DNA of 64,000 bases from Burkholderia sp. Bp9143. Lineage in GTDB: Bacteria > Pseudomonadota > Gammaproteobacteria > Burkholderiales > Burkholderiaceae. Positions 44,775 to 54,163 of the stretch are shown here, in pieces. The translations under genes and the position numbers were made by a program. The stretch is from assembly GCF_003853645.1 (NCBI RefSeq), contig NZ_QTPO01000004.1, positions 166,737 to 230,736 of the forward strand. Direction: 5' to 3'. The notes under the pieces were generated by a model that saw only the letters and a program-made list of their open reading frames with translations, was not told where the DNA came from and ran no database searches. Positions within the stretch are counted from its first letter, which is position 1; each line of letters opens with the position of its first letter.

Positions 44775-45107
44775 ATGAAACGATTCCTGCTGCTCCTTCC
44801 CGCCGCCCTGCTCGCCGCCTGCGGTTCCGCGCCCTCGTCCGACTCGGCCGCGTCCGGTTCGGCGCCGATGATCTACGTGTCGTCGGCGCGTCCGGCCCAC
44901 GCGATCGCCAATTGCCTCGACAGCCGCCTGTCCGGCACCGAGCAGTCGCAGCACAACGGCGTGACCGACATCACCGTCGGGTCGCGCGCGTACTTCGTCA
45001 CGCTCACGCCGTCGGGCCACGGTTCGGTCGTCAAGGTCGTGCGCGGCTCGGGCAGCGAGCCGGCCGAGGAAGCGATGCGCTTCGCGATCGCGCGCTGCGT
45101 GATCTGA
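44775..45107 (+). CDS. small lipoprotein
   Basis: A 110-residue lipoprotein with lipobox LLAAC near residue 16 and a Ser-rich linker. The mature part (MIYVSSARPAHAIANCLDSR and following) has two Cys and a beta-rich fold; the ending AMRFAIARCVI is typical of many Burkholderia outer-membrane lipoproteins. Function unknown. ATG 44775 is the only start that gives the signal peptide. Confidence 0.78.
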   Translation: MKRFLLLLPAALLAACGSAPSSDSAASGSAPMIYVSSARPAHAIANCLDSRLSGTEQSQHNGVTDITVGSRAYFVTLTPSGHGSVVKVVRGSGSEPAEEAMRFAIARCVI

Positions 45108-45245
45108 TCGCCGCCGGTGCCGGGCGCCCTGCCCGGCCCGCAAGCCGCTTCTCCCGGGCGCCGTCATGCGCGCCCGTCGAATTTTTTCATCCGGGTCGCC
45201 GTCGATGAGAGAATCGCACCACGATTCCCTTTCCACGGAGCCCGC

Positions 45246-46835
45246 ATGAAGCACCTGCTGTCCCGGCTGTTCGTCAGCGCCGCGCTCGTCGCGCTTGTTC
45301 CGGCGCTGCCGGCGCAGGCCGCGACACCGCCCGGCATTTTCGTCGTCGCCACCCAGCTCGGCGAATTCACGACCCTCGATCCGAGCGAAATCTACGAGCT
45401 CGTGCCGTCCGAGTACGTCGCGAACACCTACGAACGGCTCGTGCGGGTCGACCTGAAGGACCCGACGCGCTTCGACGGGCAGATCGCGCAATCCTGGACG
45501 GTCGGCGCCGACGGGCTCACCTACACGTTCAAGCTGCGCCCCGGTCTTTCCTTCCATTCCGGCACCCCGGTCACCGCCGACGACGTCGCATGGTCGCTGC
45601 AGCGCACCATCCTGCTCGACAAGGGCCCGGCCGGCGTGCTCGCCGATCTCGGCCTCACGAAGGCGAACGTGATGCAGAAGGTGCGCGCGGTCGATCCGCA
45701 GACCTTCGTGCTCGAAACCGACCGCAAGTACGCGCCGAGCTTCGTGCTCAACGTGCTGAGCGCATGCCCGGCGTCGGTGCTCGACAAGAAGCTGCTGATG
45801 TCGCACCAGCAGGGCAACGATTTCGGCAGCGGCTGGCTGAAGACCAACGACGCGGGCTCGGGCCCGTACCAGCTCGTCAAGTGGACGCCGAACGAAAGCA
45901 TCGTGCTGCAGCGTTTCGACAAGTACCGCGCGCCGTACCCGATGAAACGCGTCGTGCTGCGTCACGTGCCCGAGGCATCCGCACAGCGGCTGTTGCTGGA
46001 AAACGGCGATGTCGACGCCGCGCGCAACCTGAGCCCCGACAGCCTCGCCGCGCTGACCAAGGCCGGCAAGATCAAGGTCGCGTCGTGGCCCGTGTCCGCG
46101 CTGCTGTACCTGAGCCTGAACACGAAGAACCCGAATCTCGCGAAACCCGACGTGCAGCAGGCGATGAAGTGGCTCGTCGACTACGACGGCATCCAGCGCA
46201 ACATCGTCAGCACCACCTACAAGGTGCACGAGACCTTCCTGCCCGAAGGCTTTCTCGGCACGCTGAACTCGAACCCGTACAAGCTCAACGTCGCGAAGGC
46301 CAAGGTGCTGCTCGCGAAGGCCGGCTTGGCGAACGGCTTCGACGTGACGATGGACATGCCGAACGACTATCCATATATCGAGATCGCGCAGGCGCTGCAG
46401 GCGAACTTCGCGCAGGGCGGCATCCGCGTGAAGCTGATCCCGGGCGATGCGAAGCAGGCGATCGGCAAATACCGCGCGCGCCAGCACGACATCTTCATCG
46501 GCGAATGGTCGCCCGACTACATGGACCCGAACAGCAACGCGCGCGGCTTCGCATGGAATCCTGACAATTCAGACCAGTCGAAGACGAAGATGCTCGCGTG
46601 GCGCAACAGCTGGGACATCCCGCAGTTGACGAAGGACACCGAGGCCGCGCTCGTCGAGCCGTCGCCCGCGAAGCGCGCGCAGCGCTACGAGGCACTGCAG
46701 AAGTCCGTGCTCGCGAACTCGCCGTTCATCATCATGTTCGAGAAGGTCGTGCAGGTCGCGACGCGCCCCGGCACGACCGGGCCGGAGATCGGGCCGATCA
46801 ACGACCTCGTGTCGTACCGGACGCTGGCAAAATAA
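45246..46835 (+). CDS. DppA-type peptide-binding protein (paralogue 1)
   Basis: A 529-residue periplasmic family 5 solute-binding protein. The signal peptide ends at PAQAA; FTTLDPSEIYELVPSEY is the N-lobe opening, and LTYTFKLRPGLSFHSG lies in the ligand-closing region. It is very similar along its length to the protein at 49584-51185, so the two are recent duplicates or transfers. No transporter genes follow it directly, so it may deliver to the importer at 51196-54936. Confidence 0.9.
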   Translation: MKHLLSRLFVSAALVALVPALPAQAATPPGIFVVATQLGEFTTLDPSEIYELVPSEYVANTYERLVRVDLKDPTRFDGQIAQSWTVGADGLTYTFKLRPGLSFHSGTPVTADDVAWSLQRTILLDKGPAGVLADLGLTKANVMQKVRAVDPQTFVLETDRKYAPSFVLNVLSACPASVLDKKLLMSHQQGNDFGSGWLKTNDAGSGPYQLVKWTPNESIVLQRFDKYRAPYPMKRVVLRHVPEASAQRLLLENGDVDAARNLSPDSLAALTKAGKIKVASWPVSALLYLSLNTKNPNLAKPDVQQAMKWLVDYDGIQRNIVSTTYKVHETFLPEGFLGTLNSNPYKLNVAKAKVLLAKAGLANGFDVTMDMPNDYPYIEIAQALQANFAQGGIRVKLIPGDAKQAIGKYRARQHDIFIGEWSPDYMDPNSNARGFAWNPDNSDQSKTKMLAWRNSWDIPQLTKDTEAALVEPSPAKRAQRYEALQKSVLANSPFIIMFEKVVQVATRPGTTGPEIGPINDLVSYRTLAK

Positions 46836-46844
46836 TGCAGTTTG

Positions 46845-46874
46845 CCCGCGCGGCCGGCGATGCCGGCGCGCGGG
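46845..46874 (+). terminator. strong hairpin after binding-protein gene
   Basis: CCCGCGCGGCCGGC pairs with GCCGGCGCGCGGG with a one-base offset over a short loop, 10 bases after the stop. No T run. Confidence 0.45.
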
Positions 46875-46914
46875 TGCGGCAACCATCCAATACGCTTCGC
46901 TCGGGGACCACGCA

Positions 46915-47754
46915 ATGCGCTCATTACAAGAACTGCGCCTGGAATAGGCGCGTCACGGCGGTGCGCTGCAGGCCGGGCTCGTCGCCGGCACGGCCACGGC
47001 GTGGGCGCGCTACGCCGCGCACCTGCGCGACTGCGTCGCCCGCATCGGCACCGACTTCCAGGAGTGCTTCGGGATCGATACGACGTTCCTGCACCTGTGG
47101 GGCGCACGCGGCGAAACCGCACTGCTCGACCCGGTCCAGAACTTCGTCAGCAAGAACGGCATTCACGAATCGTTCGACGCGAGCAACGGCACCACGACGC
47201 TGCGCTATCACGATGAACCGATTCGCGCGCTGCACATGACCGGCGACATCCGGTTCTTCGACCGGTGGCGCTACTACGCGAACCACGTCGACTCGGCGTT
47301 GCGCGACGGTGCGCCGTTTGCGCTGTCGGACGGCACGCCGGCACCGTCCGACACGATCTCCGCACGCATCGCGGCGACCGAGTACGTGCGCTCGGCCGGA
47401 CTGACCGTCACCTCCGCCGCGATCGAGGGGAGCGCGGGCGCGTACCTGCAGGCGATCGACGAACCAGGCGGCACGATGCTCGTCGGCAGCGGGAATCATG
47501 AGATCGAATTCACCGCGACCCGCGACATCGCGCGGCTGAACGTGTACATCACGCACCCGTCCGGCTCGCCGTCGCCGCTGCGATGCGAGGTGCTGATCGA
47601 TGGGCAGGCACAACGCAAGGGCACCGAACTGATGGCGCATTTCTGGTATCAGATCGCGGCCGGCACCGTCATCACGCTGCGCTCGACGAGCCTCGGCGGC
47701 CAGCAGTGCAATGCAATCTGGCGGCTGCGCGAGGCGCCGGACATGCAGCAATAG
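46915..47754 (+). pseudogene. hypothetical gene broken by early amber codon
   Basis: An open frame of 280 codons starts at ATG 46915 with GGGGA upstream, but codon 11 (46945-46947) is TAG. After it the frame is open without ATG until 47236, and the coding bias is normal throughout. The product (for example GIDTTFLHLWGARGETALL, then FFDRWRYYANHVDS) matches no family that I know. No signal peptide is visible. Either the gene is dead, or translation starts late at ATG 47236 (172 residues), or the amber codon is read through. Confidence 0.6.
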
Positions 47755-48006
47755 GAAGTGGACGCCGCGTCGGGGGCTGGCCGCCCGACGCCCGATGCGG
47801 AGCATTGCGGCGAGGCGCTGGGCGGCGAATCTGGATCGGCGATCCACGTCATCGCCGTCGCCAATGGCGGATAAACGCAAAATATGCCTGACCGGAATAA
47901 AGCGGCCCGCCACGCATCGTCATTTCGCAGCCCGTGCGCCCCGAATCTACCTATCACCCTCCTTCAAACCATAGTTTTTATCCGCTGGCGCGAATGATTT
48001 TGGTTT

Positions 48007-48051
48007 TGTTAGATGGATGACACCGAATCATCCGATGACAAATATCTAACA
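48007..48051. promoter_or_regulatory. nested inverted repeats upstream of rpiR
   Basis: TGTTAGAT (48007-48014) and ATCTAACA (48044-48051) enclose a second pair GGATGA/TCATCC. They end five bases before the RpiR start and suit autoregulation. The rest of 47755-48006 shows no gene. Confidence 0.5.
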
Positions 48052-48056
48052 GTCCG

Positions 48057-48938
48057 ATGACCTGCGCGTTCGCCCACACCGTCGAATCCCGCTTTGCCGA
48101 ACTGACGCCGACCGCAAAGCGCATCGCGAGCTACATGCTCGCGAACCTCGACCGGCTCGGGCTCGAGACGGCCGACCAGATCGCGCAGCAGGCCGGCACC
48201 AGCGGCATCTCGGTCGGACGCTTCCTGCGCAGCGTCGGCTACCGGAATCTCGACGACCTGAAACGCGAGTTGCGCGGCGGCAGCGACCGCCCGTGGATGA
48301 TCACCGATCGCCTCGACGAATACCGCCGCACGACGGGCACGCACGCGACCGCCGGCGACAACAATCGCAGCGACGCCACGCCGGCATCGTCGCTCGATTG
48401 CGAGCTCGACGCGATCCGCCACGTCTACCGGCTCGCCGAAGAGCCGGTGTTCGCGCAGGTCGCGGACCGGATCGCGCATGCCGACGCCGTGTTCATCCTC
48501 GGCATCCAGTCGACCCGCGGCATCAGCAATGCGTTCAGCAGTTATCTCGAATACCTGCGCCCGCGCGTGTTCTATTCCGATGGCCAGTCGGGCTCGTACG
48601 TCGATTCGCTGAATTCCGAGTTCGAGCGGCCGTACTGCATCGTCACCGATACACGCGCCTATTCGCGCAGCGCGCGCCGCTATTGCCAGGCGGCCGCCGA
48701 GCGCGGCCAGCCGTTCGCGCTGGTCACCGATCTCTATTGCCCGTGGGCGCGCGAATGGCCGGCCGACCTGCTGCAGGTGAAGACCGACGTCGGCCAGTTC
48801 TGGGATTCGCTCGCGCCGCTCACCTGCCTGTTCAACCTGCTGATCACCGCCGTGGTCGACCGCCTCGGTCCCGCGATCGACCGGCGCGTCGCGCGCAACC
48901 GCGAACTGCAGCGCACGTTCGACCAATTCGAATCCTGA
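48057..48938 (+). CDS. RpiR-family regulator with SIS domain
   Basis: A 293-residue regulator. The N-terminal helix-turn-helix contains ETADQIAQQAGTSGISVGRFLRSVGY, and the C-terminal SIS domain starts near residue 128 (ADAVFILGIQSTRGISNAFSSY). SIS domains bind phosphosugars, so a muropeptide sugar such as MurNAc-6-phosphate is a sensible effector for a peptidoglycan-recycling operon. The dipeptidase gene starts 18 bases after it, so it is the first gene of the operon and likely regulates it. Confidence 0.88.
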   Translation: MTCAFAHTVESRFAELTPTAKRIASYMLANLDRLGLETADQIAQQAGTSGISVGRFLRSVGYRNLDDLKRELRGGSDRPWMITDRLDEYRRTTGTHATAGDNNRSDATPASSLDCELDAIRHVYRLAEEPVFAQVADRIAHADAVFILGIQSTRGISNAFSSYLEYLRPRVFYSDGQSGSYVDSLNSEFERPYCIVTDTRAYSRSARRYCQAAAERGQPFALVTDLYCPWAREWPADLLQVKTDVGQFWDSLAPLTCLFNLLITAVVDRLGPAIDRRVARNRELQRTFDQFES

Positions 48939-48955
48939 GCGAACCCGGACCGCCG

Positions 48956-49519
48956 ATGAACCGTCACCGTCTCGTCGAAATCACGCCCGCCACGCATCGC
49001 GTCGAGATCGATCTCGTCTACGCGACCGAGCGCAACCTGACCGGCAAGCCGATCTACCGCCGCGCGCACTGCCTGCTGCTCGAGCCGGCCGAAGCCGCGC
49101 TGCGCCGCGCGGTCGACGTCGCCGCGCAGGCCGGCTTCACGCTGCGCATCTACGACGCATACCGGCCGCCGCAGGCGCAGCAGGTGCTGTGGGATTTCCT
49201 GCCCGATCCGAACTTCGTCGCCGATCTCGGCCGCGGCTCGAACCACAGCCGCGGCACCGCGCTCGACCTGACGCTCGTCGGCGCGAACGGCGAGCCGCTC
49301 GACATGGGCACAGGCTTCGACGAGATGGTGGCCGCGTCGGGCCACTTCCATGCAGGGCTGCCCGAGGCCGTGCAACGCAACCGGCTGCTGCTGCTCGGCG
49401 TGATGCGTGCGGCCGGCTTCGCGCATATCGACAGCGAGTGGTGGCACTACGAGCTACCCGGTTCGCGCGCGCTGCCGCAGATCGACAACGCGGCGAGCGG
49501 CCCGTGGCGCCTGATGTAA
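48956..49519 (+). CDS. ddpX: D-Ala-D-Ala dipeptidase (VanX/DdpX)
   Basis: A 187-residue zinc dipeptidase. Motifs: YDAYRPPQAQQ, SNHSRGTALDLTL (SxHxxGxAxD zinc ligands) and EWWHYEL (catalytic Glu and third ligand). The enzyme hydrolyses D-Ala-D-Ala. In E. coli ddpX heads the ddpXABCDF operon for use of cell-wall D-Ala-D-Ala; the same genes follow here. There is no signal peptide, so it is cytoplasmic and acts on imported dipeptide. Its presence need not mean vancomycin resistance, as no vanH or vanA is here. Confidence 0.92.
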   Translation: MNRHRLVEITPATHRVEIDLVYATERNLTGKPIYRRAHCLLLEPAEAALRRAVDVAAQAGFTLRIYDAYRPPQAQQVLWDFLPDPNFVADLGRGSNHSRGTALDLTLVGANGEPLDMGTGFDEMVAASGHFHAGLPEAVQRNRLLLLGVMRAAGFAHIDSEWWHYELPGSRALPQIDNAASGPWRLM

Positions 49520-49583
49520 CGACGATGCACGTTCCCTTCACCGTTCACGTTCAACGACTTCAACGACACATGGAGAAACGCAC

Positions 49584-51185
49584 ATGAAACCCATGATCTC
49601 CCGGCTCGTCGCGGCGCTGGCGGCCGCGTCCGTTCTCGCCGCCGTTCCGCTTTCCGCCGCACGCGCGGAAACGCCGAAGGACATGTTCGTGATGGCCACG
49701 CTGCTCGACGAATTCACGACGCTCGATCCCGGCGAGATCTACGAGCTGGTGCCGGAGGAATACGTCGCGAACACGTACGACCGGCTCGTGCGCGTCGACC
49801 TGCGCGATCCGTCGAAATTCAACGGCGACGTCGCGCAGTCGTGGACGGTGAGCCCCGACGGACTGACCTATACGTTCAAGCTGCGCCCGGGCCTCAAGTT
49901 CCACTCGGGCAACCCGTTGACGGCCGACGACGTCGCGTGGTCGATCCAGCGCGCGGTGCTGCTCGACAAGGGCCCGGCCGCCGTGCTGACGGGCATCGGC
50001 CTCACGAAGGCGAACGTCGTCGCGAACGTGAAGAAGCTCGACGACCAGACGGTGTCGATCACGACCGACCACAAGTACGCGCCGACCTTCGTGCTGAACG
50101 TGCTCGGCTCGTGGCCCGCGTCGGTGGTCGACCAGAAGCTGCTGCTGTCGCACCAGCAGGGCAACGACTTCGGCAACGCGTGGCTGAAGACCAACGAGGC
50201 CGGCTCCGGCGCGTACAAGCTGGTCAAGTGGGCGGCCGGCGACAGCATCGTGCTGCAGCGCTTCGACGGCTACCGGCTGCCGCTCGCGATGAAGCGCATC
50301 GTGCTGCGCCACGTGCCCGAAGCCGCGAGCCAGCGCCTGCTGCTGGAAAACGGCGACGTCGATGCCGCACGCGACCTGAGCCCCGACGATCTTGCGTCGG
50401 TCGTGAAATCCGGCAAGGCGAAGGTCGCGGCCTCGCCGCAGGCGACGCTGCTGTATCTCGGGCTGAACACGAAGAACCCGACGCTCGCGAAGCCCGACGT
50501 GCAGGAAGCGCTGAAATCGCTGGTCGACTATTCGGGCATCCAGGCCAACGTCGTGAAGACGACCTACAAGGTGCACCAGACCTTCCTGCCCGAAGGCTTC
50601 CTCGGCACGCTGAATGCGAACCCGTACAAGCTCGACGTCGCGAAGGCGAAGGCGCTGCTCGCGAAGGCCGGCGTGCCGAACGGCTTCTCGGTGACGATGG
50701 ACGTGCGCAACGACTATCCGTACACGGAGATCGCGCAGGCCGTGCAGGCGAACTTCGCGCAGGCGGGCGTCAAGGTGCAGCTGATCCCCGGCGACAACAA
50801 GCAGACGCTCGCGAAATACCGTGCGCGCCAGCACGACATCTACATCGGCGAATGGTCGGCCGATTACATCGACCCGCACAGCAACGCGCAGGGTTATGCA
50901 TGGAACCCCGACAACACCGACAAGTCAAGCTATAAAATGCTGGCCTGGCGCAACAGCTGGGACATTCCGCAACTGACGAAGGAAACCGACGTCGCGCTCG
51001 CCGAGCCGACCGCCGCGCAGCGCGCGCAACGGTATCAGGCGATGCAGAAGGAGATGCTCGCGCGCTCGCCATTCGTGATCATGTTCGAGAAAGTCGCACA
51101 GGTCGCGACGCGGCCCGGCGTGAGCGGGCTCGAAGTCGGGCCGATCAACGATCTCGTGTCGTACCGTAACCTGAAGAAGCAATAA
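49584..51185 (+). CDS. ddpA: DppA/DdpA-type dipeptide-binding protein
   Basis: A 533-residue binding protein; signal peptide ends at AARAE. It is the first ABC component after ddpX and strongly resembles the protein at 45246-46835 (FTTLDPGEIYELVPEEY against FTTLDPSEIYELVPSEY). It captures dipeptides in the periplasm and hands them to the permeases. The symbol follows from operon context and family, and the true ligand is not shown. Confidence 0.88.
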   Translation: MKPMISRLVAALAAASVLAAVPLSAARAETPKDMFVMATLLDEFTTLDPGEIYELVPEEYVANTYDRLVRVDLRDPSKFNGDVAQSWTVSPDGLTYTFKLRPGLKFHSGNPLTADDVAWSIQRAVLLDKGPAAVLTGIGLTKANVVANVKKLDDQTVSITTDHKYAPTFVLNVLGSWPASVVDQKLLLSHQQGNDFGNAWLKTNEAGSGAYKLVKWAAGDSIVLQRFDGYRLPLAMKRIVLRHVPEAASQRLLLENGDVDAARDLSPDDLASVVKSGKAKVAASPQATLLYLGLNTKNPTLAKPDVQEALKSLVDYSGIQANVVKTTYKVHQTFLPEGFLGTLNANPYKLDVAKAKALLAKAGVPNGFSVTMDVRNDYPYTEIAQAVQANFAQAGVKVQLIPGDNKQTLAKYRARQHDIYIGEWSADYIDPHSNAQGYAWNPDNTDKSSYKMLAWRNSWDIPQLTKETDVALAEPTAAQRAQRYQAMQKEMLARSPFVIMFEKVAQVATRPGVSGLEVGPINDLVSYRNLKKQ

Positions 51186-51195
51186 GATTCGCCGC

Positions 51196-52266
51196 ATGTC
51201 GACTCCCGCCTCCTCCCTCGAAGCACTGCGCACGCTGCCCGCGCGGCGCCCGGCCGTACGCTGGGCATTGCGCGTGCTGCGCTGGGCGCTCACGCTCGCC
51301 GTCACGTTCGCGGGGCTGCTCGCGCTGACGTTCGTGATCGGCCGCAAGGTGCCGATCGATCCCGTGCTCGCGATCCTCGGCGATCGCGCGTCGGCCGAGG
51401 CGTACGCGGCCGAGCGCATCGCGCTCGGCCTCGACAAACCGCTCGTCACGCAATTCCTGATCTACGCGCGCGACGTGCTGCACGGCAATCTCGGCATGTC
51501 GCTGCTGACGTCGAACCCGGTGCTCGACGACATCAAGCGCGTGTTCCCCGCCACGCTCGAACTCGCGACGATCGCGACGGTGATCGGCATCGCGATCGGC
51601 GTGCCGCTCGGCGTCGCGGCCGCGGTGAAGCACAACCGGCCGATCGACCACATCGCGCGCTTCGTCGGCCTGATCGGCAATTCGGTGCCGGTGTTCTGGC
51701 TCGGGCTGATGGGGCTGCTGCTGTTCTATGCACGGCTGCACTGGGTCGGCGGCCCCGGCCGGCTCGATCCCGTGTACGACGGGATGGTCGACCCGCACAC
51801 AGGCAGCCTGCTGATCGATTCGGCGCTCGCGGGCGAGTGGGACGTGTTCCGCAACGCGGTGTCGCACATCGCGCTGCCGGCCGCGATCCTCGGCTACTAC
51901 TCGGTCGCGTACCTGAGCCGGATGACGCGCTCGTTCATGCTCGACCAGTTGAGCCAGGAATACATCGTCACCGCGCGCGCGAAGGGCCTGTCCGAGCGCC
52001 GCGTGATCTGGCGGCATGCGTTCGGCAACATCGCGGTGCCGCTGCTGACCGTGATCGCGCTCACGTACAGCAACCTGCTCGAAGGTTCGGTGCTGACCGA
52101 GATCGTGTTCGCGTGGCCGGGGCTCGGCTCGTACCTGACGGGCGCGCTGCTGAACGCCGACATGAACGCGGTGCTCGGTGCGACGCTCGTGATCGGCGCG
52201 ATGTTCATCACCGTCAACCTGCTGACCGACGCGCTGTATCGCGTGTTCGATCCGCGTGCGCGCTGA
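51196..52266 (+). CDS. ddpB: peptide ABC transporter permease (DdpB/DppB type)
   Basis: A 356-residue inner-membrane permease with about six helices. The EAA loop is seen in YIVTARAKGLSERRVIWRHA. It starts 10 bases after the binding-protein gene. DppB-like proteins pair with the DppC-like gene at 52333. Confidence 0.9.
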   Translation: MSTPASSLEALRTLPARRPAVRWALRVLRWALTLAVTFAGLLALTFVIGRKVPIDPVLAILGDRASAEAYAAERIALGLDKPLVTQFLIYARDVLHGNLGMSLLTSNPVLDDIKRVFPATLELATIATVIGIAIGVPLGVAAAVKHNRPIDHIARFVGLIGNSVPVFWLGLMGLLLFYARLHWVGGPGRLDPVYDGMVDPHTGSLLIDSALAGEWDVFRNAVSHIALPAAILGYYSVAYLSRMTRSFMLDQLSQEYIVTARAKGLSERRVIWRHAFGNIAVPLLTVIALTYSNLLEGSVLTEIVFAWPGLGSYLTGALLNADMNAVLGATLVIGAMFITVNLLTDALYRVFDPRAR

Positions 52267-52332
52267 GGGCCGCTGCGACATGACCGCTTCCACCCTGCTT
52301 CATTACCCATCCATGCCGAAGGCCGTCCGATC

Positions 52333-53247
52333 ATGAATGCCGAGCGTCTCACGCTGCGCGCGTGGCTGCTTTCCGATGCGCCCGCGTCGCGCGCGCAGGC
52401 CGCGTTCGGCCTCGCGTACCGCCGCTGGCGCCGCTTCGCCGCCAACCCGCTCAACCTGTTCGGGCTCGCGATCCTGGTCGCGCTGATCGTCGTCGCGATC
52501 GTCGGCCCGCTGATCATGCCGCACGATCCGCTGCGCCAGGTGCTGTCCGATCGCCTGCTTCCGCCCGGCTCGCCGTCGCACTGGCTCGGCACCGACCAGC
52601 TCGGCCGCGACATCCTCTCGCGGCTGATCGGCGGCTCACGCCTCACGCTCGGCATCGCGCTGCTCGTGGTCGTGATCGTCGTGCCGATCGGCCTCCTGAT
52701 CGGCACGACGGCCGGCTATTGCGGCGGCTTCGTCGACAGCGTGCTGATGCGCATCACCGACATCGCGCTCGCGTTCCCGAAGATCGTGCTCGCGCTCGCG
52801 TTCGCGGCCGCGCTCGGGCCCGGCGTGATCAACGCGGTCGTCGCGATCTCGATCACCGCGTGGCCCGCCTATGCACGGCTCGCGCGCGCGGAGACGATCC
52901 GCATCGCGCAGGCCGACTACATCCATGCGGCGCGGCTGCAAGGCGCATCGGGCCCGCGGATCCTGCTGCGCTACATCGTGCCGCTGTGCATGTCGTCGGT
53001 GATCGTGCGCGCGACGCTCGACATGGCCGGCATCATCCTGACCGTCGCGGGCCTCGGCTTCCTCGGCCTCGGCGCGCAGCCGCCGAGCCCCGAATGGGGC
53101 TTCATGGTCGCGTCGGGTCGCAACGTGCTGCTCGACGCGTGGTGGGTCGCGACGCTGCCCGGCGCGGCGATCCTGCTCGTCAGCCTCGCGTTCAACCTGC
53201 TCGGCGACGGGCTGCGCGACGTCTTCGATCCGCGTCATGGAGCGTGA
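52333..53247 (+). CDS. ddpC: peptide ABC transporter permease (DdpC/DppC type)
   Basis: A 304-residue permease. The DppC opening FAANPLNLFGLAILVALIVVAIVGPLI is followed by GTDQLGRDILSRLIGGSRLTL and the EAA motif YIHAARLQGASGPRILLRYI. It lies 66 bases after the partner gene. Confidence 0.9.
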   Translation: MNAERLTLRAWLLSDAPASRAQAAFGLAYRRWRRFAANPLNLFGLAILVALIVVAIVGPLIMPHDPLRQVLSDRLLPPGSPSHWLGTDQLGRDILSRLIGGSRLTLGIALLVVVIVVPIGLLIGTTAGYCGGFVDSVLMRITDIALAFPKIVLALAFAAALGPGVINAVVAISITAWPAYARLARAETIRIAQADYIHAARLQGASGPRILLRYIVPLCMSSVIVRATLDMAGIILTVAGLGFLGLGAQPPSPEWGFMVASGRNVLLDAWWVATLPGAAILLVSLAFNLLGDGLRDVFDPRHGA

Positions 53248-53248
53248 C

Positions 53249-54163
53249 ATGTCACTGAATTCCGTCAACGCCCCCACGCCGCTCTGCGAGATCGACGGCC
53301 TGAAGATCGGGTTTCGCGGCCACGACGGCGTCGTGTCCGACGCGGTGCGCGACCTGTCGCTGACGCTCGCGCCCGGCGAACGGCTCGGCATCGTCGGCGA
53401 ATCGGGCTCCGGCAAATCGCTGACGGGCCGCGCGCTGCTCGGCCTGCTGCCGGAGGCCGCACGCTGGTCGGCCCGCACGATGCGCTTCGCGGGCCACGAC
53501 CTGCTCGCGATGTCGGCGCGCGAACGCCGGCGCCTGTGCGGCAGCCAGATGGGGATGATCCTGCAGGATCCGAAATATTCGCTGAACCCGGTGATGACCG
53601 TCGCGAAGCAGATGGGCGAGGCATTCCGGCTGCACGAGCCGGGGCTGCGCGGCCGCGCGCTGCGCGAGCGGATCGTCGATGCGCTCGCGGCCGTGCAGAT
53701 CCGCGATCCGGCGCGCGTCGCCGATGCGTATCCGCACGAGCTGTCGGGCGGCATGGGCCAGCGCGTGATGATCGCGATGATGGTGTCGACCGGCCCGCGC
53801 CTGCTGATCGCCGACGAGCCGACCTCCGCGCTCGACGTCGCGGTATCGATGCAGGTGCTCGCGGTGCTCGACGCGATGATCGCGCGGCACGGCACGGGGC
53901 TGATGTTCATCAGCCACGACCTGCCGCTCGTGATGTCGTTCTGCGATCGCGTCGCGGTGATGTATGCGGGCCGCGTCGTCGAAACCTGCGCCGCGCGCGA
54001 CCTGCGCAATGCCACGCATCCGTACACGCGCGGGCTGCTCGCGGCGAATCCGCCGCTCGCGAACCCGCCCGACGAACTGCCGGTGCTGCGGCGCGATCCG
54101 GCGTGGCTCGACGCCGTATCGCCGACAGGCGCACCGATGGAACAACAGGAGTCCGCACGATGA
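53249..54163 (+). CDS. ddpD: peptide ABC transporter ATPase (DdpD/DppD type)
   Basis: A 304-residue ATPase. Walker A is GESGSGKSLTG; the ABC signature is LSGGMGQRVMIAMM; Walker B is LLIADEPTSALD. ATG 53249 lies one base after the permease stop and six bases after GGAG, so it is preferred to ATG 53237. It is coupled to the next ATPase by a 4-base overlap (ATGA). Confidence 0.9.
   Translation: MSLNSVNAPTPLCEIDGLKIGFRGHDGVVSDAVRDLSLTLAPGERLGIVGESGSGKSLTGRALLGLLPEAARWSARTMRFAGHDLLAMSARERRRLCGSQMGMILQDPKYSLNPVMTVAKQMGEAFRLHEPGLRGRALRERIVDALAAVQIRDPARVADAYPHELSGGMGQRVMIAMMVSTGPRLLIADEPTSALDVAVSMQVLAVLDAMIARHGTGLMFISHDLPLVMSFCDRVAVMYAGRVVETCAARDLRNATHPYTRGLLAANPPLANPPDELPVLRRDPAWLDAVSPTGAPMEQQESAR

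Noticed and set aside
48956..49519. VanX as a glycopeptide-resistance gene
   Set aside because: No vanH, vanA or vanRS gene is nearby and the operon context is ddp-type dipeptide use.
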